Source of the DNA: Acidobacteriota bacterium
Lineage (GTDB): Bacteria; Acidobacteriota; Thermoanaerobaculia; Multivoradales; JAHEKO01
Length of the DNA stretch: 5,416 nucleotides
Assembly (NCBI GenBank): GCA_024638355.1
Contig: JAHEKO010000134.1
Coordinates: 3,520-8,935, forward strand
Direction of reading: 5' to 3'
Shown here one piece after another: positions 1 through 5,416 of the stretch (the stretch's first letter is position 1; the number at the start of each line of letters is the position of its first letter). Below the pieces are notes generated by a model that was not told the DNA's origin, made no database searches, and saw nothing but the letters and a program-made list of their open reading frames with translations. The position numbers were made by a program, and so were the translations under genes.

Positions 1-1344
1 GGCGGCTCGATCCGACTCGCCTTGCTCGAGCAGCGCGAGCGCCCGGCGCTCGACCTCCGGGGCCGCCGCCAAGGCGTCTTCGAGCCAGGCGTCCCAGGCC
101 TCGCGAATCGGCGGATAGAGCCCTTCGTAGTCGGAGTCGACCCGCCGCTGCAGGCGCCGGAAGAGCCACCACGCGGACCCGCCGCTCTCGTCCGCCCGGT
201 CGCGCGAGTAGGCCGCCGGCAGCGAGCCACCGGTGGCGTAGAGCGGGATGTAGGCGGCGTAGCTCGGCGTCGCCAGGCCGAGCCACATGACGGCGCCGAC
301 CGCGGGCGGCAGGTCGCCGCGCAGGTGGGCGACGAAGGTCGACTGGGCCAGGTTGGTGCTGATCGTGCGGCTCAGGTCGGGGCGCCGGTCGAGATCTTCG
401 CGCCAGACCGGTCCCGGCTGGGGCGGCGTGAAGAACCGGGTGCCCTCGTAGCGGTCGCGGAGGATGGGGAAGAGATCGGCGGGCTCGATCGAGCCCTTCT
501 TGCCGTCGAGGAGCTCCAGCACGCGCGCCTCGCGGCGGGTGTCGTAGGCCTGGTCCATCTTGCCCGGACGACCGTAGACGCGGCTGAAGTCGAGGCGCTC
601 GCCGGGGGAGTCGAGCCAGCCGGCGGCGACGGCGTGTTGGACCAGCGTCGGGCTGCTCGAGTCGTAGTCGGCGCCGATCAGGAACCGATTCGCCGTGACG
701 CGGATCTCGTCGTCGCGAATCCGGCGCGCCACCCAGTCCCTTGTGGTGGTCTCGACGACCCAGGCCTCGCGGCCGTCGGCGAGGTGGTAGATGATGCCGC
801 CCCAATCGGCCTGACCGTGGGCCTCGATCAACTCGCCGAGGATGTCGACGCCGTGCCGGGCGCTGGTCGCGCGCTCGAGCAGGATCTGCCGGATCGCGTA
901 ACGGCGAATGCCGACGCCCTCGCGGTTCGCGGTGCGCGAGTGAGCCCAGTTGCAGCTCATCGAGACGCCGCGCCGGTTGAGCCCGACGAGGATCGAGTCG
1001 TAGGGTCGTGCCTGCGAGGCGACGTCGAGGCCGTTGGCCCCCCGGGCGTTGCCCGCGGCCCAGTAGCCGAGCGTCGCGGGCGCCTGCGCCAGCTCGACAT
1101 AGGGCACGCTCAGCTCGGTTCCGGGCGCGTGCGTCGCCGGGGCGGCCGACCAGAGGCGACCCACCGCCTCATTGCCCATGTCCTCGTTGTGGGCGTGGAT
1201 CACCGAGCCGTCGGCGGTGAGCGCGCGGCCGATCAGGATCGTGGTGCAGGCCGAAAGGGGGATCGGCGCGGCGAGGAGCGAGCCGGCCAGGAGAGGCGCG
1301 AGCGCCGCGATCGAGGCCCGGAGTGGGCGGCCGAATTGAATCAC
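1..1344 (-). CDS. Exported C69-family dipeptidase (Ntn hydrolase), C-terminus missing
   Basis: The minus strand is open from a GTG at 1344 to the window edge, giving 448 residues without a stop. Residues 1-32 form a signal peptide: Arg6 and Arg9, then a hydrophobic stretch ending in Leu-Ser-Ala. Cys33 follows directly and starts the block CTTILIGRALTADGS, with Asn53-Glu54-Asp55 further on. This is the N-terminal signature of peptidase family C69 (formerly U34), in which Cys is the N-terminal nucleophile of an Ntn hydrolase cleaving dipeptides. Further family-like blocks are EAWVVE (193-198), NRFLIG (219-224) and MWLGLATPSYAAYIPLY (353-369). Members are usually somewhat longer, so the missing tail is probably short. 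Another in-frame GTG lies at 1356, just after a TAA; GTG 1344 gives the more typical signal peptide. Neither start has a strong ribosome binding site. The product is probably periplasmic or secreted and would help recycle peptides. Family assignment is strong; exact substrate is unknown. Confidence 0.9.
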   Translation of the reverse strand, partial: MIQFGRPLRASIAALAPLLAGSLLAAPIPLSACTTILIGRALTADGSVIHAHNEDMGNEAVGRLWSAAPATHAPGTELSVPYVELAQAPATLGYWAAGNARGANGLDVASQARPYDSILVGLNRRGVSMSCNWAHSRTANREGVGIRRYAIRQILLERATSARHGVDILGELIEAHGQADWGGIIYHLADGREAWVVETTTRDWVARRIRDDEIRVTANRFLIGADYDSSSPTLVQHAVAAGWLDSPGERLDFSRVYGRPGKMDQAYDTRREARVLELLDGKKGSIEPADLFPILRDRYEGTRFFTPPQPGPVWREDLDRRPDLSRTISTNLAQSTFVAHLRGDLPPAVGAVMWLGLATPSYAAYIPLYATGGSLPAAYSRDRADESGGSAWWLFRRLQRRVDSDYEGLYPPIREAWDAWLEDALAAAPEVERRALALLEQGESDRAA

Positions 1345-1485
1345 CGGAGCATCCACGGTAGCACGGTGTTAGTATGAGTGTTTCAGGCAACGATTCGAGG
1401 CAGGGTGCCGCAGCCGGTCGCGGCGGCGGGGAGTTCTCGTCTCGCAGTTGCGTCGGAGATGGAACAAGGAAAAAGGAGGAGAGAG
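1345..1485. promoter_or_regulatory. Divergent intergenic region
   Basis: This 141-bp gap separates the minus-strand peptidase from the plus-strand exported protein, so promoters for both genes should lie here or nearby. I looked for -35/-10 pairs on both strands and found only weak candidates, such as TAGTAT at 1370-1375 on the plus strand without a good -35 box. No convincing operator palindrome was seen. The regulatory role is inferred from the gene arrangement only. Confidence 0.4.
1474..1479 (+). promoter_or_regulatory. Strong Shine-Dalgarno site for the gene at 1486
   Basis: A full AGGAGG lies six bases before the ATG at 1486. It decides the start: the frame is open back to a GTG at 1378, but that longer version would place about 36 polar and basic residues in front of an otherwise perfect signal peptide. 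Confidence 0.9.
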
Positions 1486-2313
1486 ATGTCGAGATCACTG
1501 ATGGCATTGGGCTTGACGATTCTGCTGGTGAGCGTCGGTGCCGTTGCCTTCGCCGACAGTCACGAGGAGGCCACGGTCTACGTCTGGATCAACGCCATGA
1601 AGGCGAAGCCCGGCCAGGGCGATGCGCTGATCGCGAACCTGATCGAGAACGACGGCAAGCAGTTCGACCCGCTGGTCGAGAGCGGCAAGGCGCTCGAGTG
1701 GGGCATCGCCATGCCGGTGGTTCACGACGGCGACGATCCGGTCTCGCACTACGAGTGGGTGAGCTTCGTAGGCTGGGAGGGCGTCGATAAATTCATGGAG
1801 AGCTTCATGGCCATGCGCCAGGCGACGAGCCCCGAGGATTTGAAGGCGATGGGCGAGCAGTGGAGCGCTCTGGTCGAGCCCGGCTCGCACGCAGACGTCA
1901 TCAACCGCTCCGTGCACATCGGAAAGAGTGATCTCTCCCGACCGGGATACATCCACCTCGGCTACTGGACGGCACACGCCGACAACATGGACGGCGCGAT
2001 GAAGCTCTACAAAGAGTACGCGGCTCCGGTCTACGACAAGCTGCTGGCCGACGGCGCGATCCAGAACTACGGGCTTCACATGCCCGCGGTTCACCGCAGC
2101 CACGGGTGGACGCACATGAGCTGGTATTCGACGCAGAACCTGGCCGCCCGCGATGCCGTCACGAGCGCGTTCGACGCGAAGGACGCCGCGATGTCCGAAG
2201 ACGAGATGAAGGCGTTGATGGACAAGGCCAACAAGGCCTACAAGCCGGGGCATATCGACCAGATACTGCTCGTGGTGCATCACAAGATGGCGTCTGGCGG
2301 CGCCGAAGAGTAG
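1486..2313 (+). CDS. Exported two-repeat alpha/beta-barrel-like protein, function unknown
   Basis: This gene encodes 275 residues. Residues 1-23 are a signal peptide (Arg3, hydrophobic core, Ala-Phe-Ala cleavage site before Asp24). The mature part consists of two diverged copies of one unit, about residues 29-147 and 154-268. Matching landmarks are the starting strands YVWINAM and YIHLGYW, MPVVH (76-80) and MPAVH (199-203), an aromatic strand after each (HYEWVSF and WTHMSWY), and a closing PG-(S)H-x-D-x-I...VH block (132-144 and 254-265). The strand-helix-helix-strand order resembles the ferredoxin-like dimeric alpha/beta barrel (DABB) fold, where two copies in one chain can replace a dimer. 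His80/His203 and His135/His256 recur in both copies and may be functional, but this is inference. I do not recognise a named family. The gene stands alone, with a divergent neighbour upstream and a convergent one downstream. It is probably periplasmic. Confidence 0.88.
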   Translation: MSRSLMALGLTILLVSVGAVAFADSHEEATVYVWINAMKAKPGQGDALIANLIENDGKQFDPLVESGKALEWGIAMPVVHDGDDPVSHYEWVSFVGWEGVDKFMESFMAMRQATSPEDLKAMGEQWSALVEPGSHADVINRSVHIGKSDLSRPGYIHLGYWTAHADNMDGAMKLYKEYAAPVYDKLLADGAIQNYGLHMPAVHRSHGWTHMSWYSTQNLAARDAVTSAFDAKDAAMSEDEMKALMDKANKAYKPGHIDQILLVVHHKMASGGAEE

Positions 2314-2325
2314 CCGGCTACTCGC

Positions 2326-2358
2326 GAGACGGTGGGCGGCGCAGAGGCCGCCCGTCTC
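2326..2358. terminator. GC-rich hairpin after the exported-protein gene
   Basis: Starting 12 bases after the stop at 2311-2313, GAGACG (2326-2331) and GGCGGC (2335-2340) pair with GCCGCC and CGTCTC (2347-2358), with a three-base bulge (GTG) and a six-base loop. There is no T-tract on either side, so it is not a classical intrinsic terminator. It may still act in termination or mRNA 3'-end protection. Confidence 0.5.
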
Positions 2359-2377
2359 CGATTCATAGACGCCACCG

Positions 2378-2418
2378 CCCGCCAGGCGGCCGGTTGACCA
2401 GGCCGGCCGCCTGGCGGG
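2378..2418. terminator. Perfect 16-bp inverted repeat, possible bidirectional terminator
   Basis: CCCGCCAGGCGGCCGG at 2378-2393 is the exact reverse complement of 2403-2418, with a 9-base loop. It lies between two convergent genes that end at 2313 (plus) and 2496 (minus), the expected place for a shared terminator. No T-run follows on either strand. The rest of the gap to 2495 holds a 10-bp palindrome (CCCGATCGGG, 2446-2455) and a CCGG-rich run (2481-2492), and no supported gene. Confidence 0.55.
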
Positions 2419-2495
2419 GGCGTGCCGCTCGAGCCCGGGAGCGCGCCCGATCGGGAGGATCCGGTGTGCCGGAACAGCTGCCGGCCGGCCGGAAG

Positions 2496-2903
2496 TCAGC
2501 TCCCGACGTGGATCACGCAGCGGCGGCGCGAGCCGCGGCGCCGATGCTCCCAGACGTAGATCCCCTGCCACGTGCCGAGCGCGAGGCGGCCGTCGACGAT
2601 GGGTACGCCGAGCGTGGTCGAGGTCAGGGCGGCGCGGATGTGCGAGGGCATGTCGTCCGGGCCCTCGGAAGTGTGGGTGAAGTGCGGGTCGTTCTCCGGC
2701 ACGTGCCGCTCCAGCCAGTCCTGTAGATCGCGACGGGCCGAGGGGTCGGCGTTCTCCTGAATGGTCAAGCTGGCGGAGGTGTGCTGGATCATGATCGTGC
2801 ACAGCCCCTGATCGACGCCGCTGCGCGCGACCGCTGCCTCGACCTCGGCGGTGATCTCGTACAAGCCCTTGCCGCGCGTGGCGGTGACAATCTGATGATT
2901 CAT
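2496..2903 (-). CDS. yjbQ: UPF0047 / YjbQ family protein
   Basis: This complete 135-residue protein has the normal length for UPF0047 (TIGR00149). Family blocks are easy to see: QHTSASLTIQENADP (40-54), HFTHTSEGPDDMPSHI (74-89) and LGTWQGIYVWEHR (109-121). The conserved His, Asn, Asp and Glu residues in these blocks line the putative active-site pocket of the family. E. coli YjbQ has a weak thiamine-phosphate synthase activity, hence the database name 'secondary thiamine-phosphate synthase enzyme', but the physiological role remains unsettled. No signal peptide is present, so it is cytoplasmic. The ATG at 2903 is supported by AGGA six bases upstream. The frame also runs open far upstream through the antisense of the oxidase gene, which is a GC-bias artefact. 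The gene is divergent from the oxidase and convergent with the exported-protein gene, so it is probably transcribed alone. Confidence 0.95.
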   Translation of the reverse strand: MNHQIVTATRGKGLYEITAEVEAAVARSGVDQGLCTIMIQHTSASLTIQENADPSARRDLQDWLERHVPENDPHFTHTSEGPDDMPSHIRAALTSTTLGVPIVDGRLALGTWQGIYVWEHRRRGSRRRCVIHVGS

Positions 2904-2909
2904 CCGACT

Positions 2910-2913
2910 TCCT
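2910..2913 (-). promoter_or_regulatory. Ribosome binding site of the yjbQ-family gene
   Basis: On the minus strand AGGA (within CCAGGAAG) lies six bases before the ATG at 2903. It supports this start over any upstream start in the same long open frame. Confidence 0.7.
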
Positions 2914-2917
2914 GGAA

Positions 2918-2923
2918 TATACT
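2918..2923 (+). promoter_or_regulatory. Candidate -10 box for the multicopper oxidase gene
   Basis: TATACT matches five of six bases of the sigma-70 -10 consensus in an otherwise GC-rich 57-bp divergent spacer. Transcription from here would start near 2930 and leave a leader of about 30 bases. No good -35 hexamer lies 16-18 bases upstream. On the opposite strand the same AT-rich island reads TATATT (2916-2921), but a transcript from it would begin inside or after the yjbQ-family ribosome binding site, so it suits the plus strand better. Confidence 0.3.
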
Positions 2924-2960
2924 CTGCGCGTTTCCGATCGGTGCCCTCCCCCTCGTCCCC

Positions 2961-4775
2961 ATGCCCAGACCTCGTTTCCGTTTTTCGACCCCGCTTTCGG
3001 CGTCTATTCTGTCGCTCGCCCTGCTGCTCGCCGCGGCGGCCGAGGCCCGCGTCGTCAAGCTGCGGCTCGTCGCCCGGCCGGCGCTGCAGGACCTCGACGG
3101 CGACGGCGCTCCCGAGCGGGTCTGGACCTTCAACGGCACCACTCCCGGCCCGGAGATCCGCGCCGAGGTCGGCGACACCGTGGCGGTGCGGTTCATCAAT
3201 CGCCTGCCGGTGCCGTCGAGTGTCCACTGGCATGGCGTCGAGGTCAACAACTTCAGCGATGGCTCGCAGGTGAGCCAGAACGAGGTGCTCCCGGGCGGGA
3301 GATTCCGTTATCGCTTCAAGGTCACGAGGCCGGGGATCTACTGGTATCACCCGCACATCAAGCCGTCCAACCAGGTGTGGCGTGGGCTCTACGGTCCGCT
3401 GATCGTGACCGACGACAGCGAGCGAACGCTGACGCAGCTCGGTGTCCTGCCGCGCCGCGAAGAGCTGGTGATGCTGACCGACGTCACCGCGTGCAAGGCC
3501 CCGGGCGAGAACGACGACGCGACCTTCGCGGCCGACGCCTCGGTGCCGTGGGCCGGTCCCGGATCCTTCCCCGGCGACAGCTCGGAGCCGACACCGAGCC
3601 GCCTCTGCGAGACCCCCATCGACGGTGCCGGCCGGCCGTTGGACGAGCCGCTGCCGGCGGGCAGCATTCCCAACATCCTGCCCGCCGAGACCTGCAGCGG
3701 GCCGGGCCAGGGCTGCCGGGTCAACATGGGGCAGTGGGTGCTGACCAACGGCCGGAGGGTCGCCGCGCGCGCCGGCGCGCCGGCCGATCCGGGCGCGCTG
3801 GCGGAGGGGGCGCGGCCGCTTCGCATCCGGTCCGGCGAGGGGCTGCGCCTGCGCCTGGTGAACGCGGCGATCGCCCGCTACTTCCGTCTCGTGCTGACCG
3901 ACGCCGACGGCGTGCAGGTGCCGCTCTACCGGGTCGGAGGCGAGGGCGGGCTGCTCAACCGCGTGCGGCGCGAGGGGGGCGGCCGGCGCGGCTTCGACAC
4001 CGGCTACCGGCGGGGCGAGATCCTGCTTTCGCCCAGCGATCGCGAGGACGTGGTCGTGGTCCCCCGCGGCCGCGACGGCGACGTTCTGACTCTCTGGACC
4101 CAGGCCTACCGGCACACCGGGATGGGGCTGGCGGTGGTGCCGACGGCGCCCGTGCTCCACATCGAGATCGCGGGCAGCATGCCGCCCGAGCAGGTTTTCA
4201 GGATCCGGCCCAAGAAGAAGCTGCTCGCCGACCGGCGGATCGACCGCAAGATCGAGCAGCTCGGCAAGCAGCCGGCCACCGGCGTTCTGCTCGATCCCGA
4301 GCGGCTCTCCACTCCGTTGCCCGGCACCGACAATCCGACGATCCGCCTGACCGCGCCCAGCCCGTCGATCGACGACGTACGCGGGGTCTTCGACGCGGCC
4401 GCGTACGACGACTATCGCGACATCCCACACCTCGCGTCGAGCCGCTACGCGCGCGTCGGCGAGCTGCTCGAGCTCGAGGTGTGGAACTCGACCTCGGCCC
4501 ACCACGCGTTCCACCTCCACGGCTTCTCGTTCCAGCCGCTGCGGTTCGAGCGCTCCGGACGGACCGTGTTCAAGTTCCGCGCGCCGGAGTTCGTCGACAC
4601 GATCGACATCCCGTCGGGGGTGACGCTGGTCTTTCGCGTGCGCCTGGCCGATCGGGCGCAGCCCGACGGCACCACCGCCGGCGGCGCCATCGGCCGCTGG
4701 CTGCTGCACTGCCACATCCTCCATCACGCGGCGCTCGGCATGATCTCCGAGCTGGTCGTGCTGCCGGCCGAATGA
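2961..4775 (+). CDS. Exported three-domain multicopper oxidase (laccase-like)
   Basis: This 604-residue protein starts with a signal peptide (Arg3, Arg5 and Arg7, hydrophobic 11-27, likely cleavage after Ala-Glu-Ala at 29). All four copper-binding blocks are intact: HWHG (89-92), WYHPH (128-132), HHAFHLHG (514-521) and HCHILHHAALGM (583-594). They supply the type 2/3 trinuclear histidines and the type 1 site (His515, Cys584, His589, axial Met594). Cupredoxin domain 1 spans about 31-152, domain 2 about 255-400 and domain 3 about 480-604. The family oxidises phenols, metal ions or other one-electron donors and reduces O2 to water; the substrate here cannot be read from sequence. There is no Met-rich segment like that of CueO. 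Between domains 1 and 2 lies a long loop with four Cys (178, 216, 245, 252). A DxDxDG motif (44-49) may bind Ca2+. No Shine-Dalgarno precedes ATG 2961, and no other start lies in the short open stretch before it. The next gene overlaps by four bases. Confidence 0.95.
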   Translation: MPRPRFRFSTPLSASILSLALLLAAAAEARVVKLRLVARPALQDLDGDGAPERVWTFNGTTPGPEIRAEVGDTVAVRFINRLPVPSSVHWHGVEVNNFSDGSQVSQNEVLPGGRFRYRFKVTRPGIYWYHPHIKPSNQVWRGLYGPLIVTDDSERTLTQLGVLPRREELVMLTDVTACKAPGENDDATFAADASVPWAGPGSFPGDSSEPTPSRLCETPIDGAGRPLDEPLPAGSIPNILPAETCSGPGQGCRVNMGQWVLTNGRRVAARAGAPADPGALAEGARPLRIRSGEGLRLRLVNAAIARYFRLVLTDADGVQVPLYRVGGEGGLLNRVRREGGGRRGFDTGYRRGEILLSPSDREDVVVVPRGRDGDVLTLWTQAYRHTGMGLAVVPTAPVLHIEIAGSMPPEQVFRIRPKKKLLADRRIDRKIEQLGKQPATGVLLDPERLSTPLPGTDNPTIRLTAPSPSIDDVRGVFDAAAYDDYRDIPHLASSRYARVGELLELEVWNSTSAHHAFHLHGFSFQPLRFERSGRTVFKFRAPEFVDTIDIPSGVTLVFRVRLADRAQPDGTTAGGAIGRWLLHCHILHHAALGMISELVVLPAE

Positions 4776-5416
4776 CGATCTCCCGGCCCGCCGCCGTCGT
4801 CACCGCCGCCGGCAAGGGAATGGGCGCGAGCATCGCCCGCAAGCTGGCGAGCGAAGGCTGGGATCTGGCGCTGATGTCGAACGGCGGCGGGGCCGAGGCG
4901 CTGGCTCGGGAGATCGGAGCGGTCGCCCATACCGGTTCGGTGACCCGGGTCGAGGACCTGCAGGCGGTGGTCGATCTCTGCCTGAGCCGCTACGACCGGC
5001 TCGACGGCGTGGTCAACAACACCGGCCACGCGGCCAAGGGGGCGCTGCTCGAGCTGTCGGCCGAAGACTGGCACGCGGGCCTCGACCTGCTGCTCCTCAA
5101 CGTGGTCGAGATGTGCCGGATCGTCACGCCCATCTTCGAGGTCGAAGGCCGCGGCTCGATCGTCAACATCTCGACTTTCGCCGCCTACGAGCCCGATCCG
5201 GCGTTTCCGATCTCTTCCAGCCTGCGCGCGGCGCTGGGCAGCTTCACCAAGCTCTACGCCGACGCCTACGCCGGGCTCGGCATTCGCATGAACAACGTCC
5301 TGCCCGGGTTCGTCGACAGCTATCCGGAGAGCGCGGAGTCGGTGGCCCGCATCCCGATGGGCCGCTATGGCACCACCGACGAGATCGGCGCCGTCGTCGC
5401 CTTCCTCTTGAGCGAC
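4772..5416 (+). CDS. SDR-family protein with altered active site, C-terminus missing
   Basis: The ATG at 4772 overlaps the oxidase stop (ATGA), and 215 residues are present before the window ends. The Rossmann framework of classical short-chain dehydrogenases/reductases is clear: TAAGKGMG (11-18) for the cofactor motif, NNTG (82-85) after beta-4, Asn110 in helix alpha-4, VNIST (131-135), and the PG of beta-6 (178-179) followed by IPMGRYGTTDEIGAVVAFLLSD (194-215). Roughly 30 residues should be missing. The catalytic set looks changed: aligned on FabG spacing, the Ser position is Thr135 (Ser134 adjacent), the Tyr is Ser148 and the Lys is Arg152. The first Gly of TGxxxGxG is Ala12. It therefore belongs to a divergent SDR branch whose reaction is unknown, or it is non-catalytic. 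It is cytoplasmic, without a signal peptide, and probably translated by coupling to the exported oxidase, since no clear ribosome binding site precedes it. Confidence 0.88.
   Translation, partial: MTISRPAAVVTAAGKGMGASIARKLASEGWDLALMSNGGGAEALAREIGAVAHTGSVTRVEDLQAVVDLCLSRYDRLDGVVNNTGHAAKGALLELSAEDWHAGLDLLLLNVVEMCRIVTPIFEVEGRGSIVNISTFAAYEPDPAFPISSSLRAALGSFTKLYADAYAGLGIRMNNVLPGFVDSYPESAESVARIPMGRYGTTDEIGAVVAFLLSD

Noticed and set aside
22..1377. Plus-strand open frame of 451 codons across the peptidase gene
   Set aside because: The translation is rich in Arg, Ala, Gly and Asp without domain logic, while the minus strand encodes a clear C69 peptidase with signal peptide and catalytic Cys. It is a GC-bias shadow.
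1378..1485. Upstream GTG start at 1378 for the exported repeat protein
   Set aside because: It would bury the signal peptide behind 36 residues, and the AGGAGG at 1474-1479 points to ATG 1486.
2481..2492. CCGGCCGGCCGG run beside the yjbQ-family stop as a repeat array or operator
   Set aside because: It is only three tetramer copies in very GC-rich DNA and lies after the gene rather than at a promoter; chance is sufficient.
2106..2726. Plus-strand open frame of 206 codons over the convergent junction
   Set aside because: It overlaps the end of one convincing gene in another frame and the antisense of another, crosses both hairpins, and is Arg-rich without recognisable domains.
1495..2802. 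Minus-strand open frame of 435 codons
   Set aside because: It is antisense to the exported repeat protein, and out of frame over the yjbQ-family gene. Its composition (His, Arg, Ala, Val rich) is typical of a shadow frame.
2904..4727. Long minus-strand extension in frame with the yjbQ-family gene, suggesting a 743-residue fusion
   Set aside because: It is antisense to a multicopper oxidase with all copper motifs. The yjbQ-family protein has its normal length and a ribosome binding site at its own ATG, so the extension is not real.
4724..5074. Minus-strand open frame of 116 codons opposite the SDR-like gene
   Set aside because: The plus strand carries clear SDR motifs over the same bases; the minus frame shows no start signal or domain.

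Overview
This is a GC-rich bacterial chromosomal segment with compact genes, strong G/C third-position bias and several exported enzymes. No rRNA or housekeeping marker fixes the taxon. Secreted C69-type dipeptidase, multicopper oxidase and small exported proteins with near-consensus Shine-Dalgarno sites would fit Acidobacteriota or a similar environmental Gram-negative lineage, but that is inference only. I see no mobile element, CRISPR array, tRNA or rRNA.

Layout from left to right. (1) Positions 1-1344, minus strand: an exported peptidase C69 (dipeptidase, Ntn-hydrolase fold), cut off at its C-terminus by the window edge. (2) Positions 1345-1485: a 141-bp divergent intergenic region ending in a very strong ribosome binding site. 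(3) Positions 1486-2313, plus strand: an exported 275-residue protein made of two diverged copies of one alpha/beta unit, probably a tandem dimeric alpha/beta-barrel-like (ferredoxin-like) protein of unknown function. (4) Positions 2314-2495: a convergent intergenic region with two GC-rich hairpins, the second a perfect 16-bp inverted repeat. (5) Positions 2496-2903, minus strand: a complete UPF0047/YjbQ family protein. (6) A 57-bp divergent spacer. (7) Positions 2961-4775, plus strand: an exported three-domain multicopper oxidase with all copper ligands present. (8) Positions 4772-5416, plus strand: a short-chain dehydrogenase/reductase-like protein that overlaps the oxidase by 4 bases and is cut by the right edge.

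The only convincing operon is the oxidase plus the SDR-like gene (ATGA overlap). The most notable observation is that the SDR-like protein keeps the Rossmann framework but appears to have lost the Ser-Tyr-Lys catalytic set (Thr135, Ser148, Arg152 at those positions) and the first Gly of its cofactor motif. Other points worth checking are the internal duplication in the 275-residue exported protein, and the lipobox-like sequence that falls exactly on the catalytic Cys of the C69 peptidase. I find no strong evidence for a new multi-gene system; the window looks like ordinary chromosome with a few unusual proteins.
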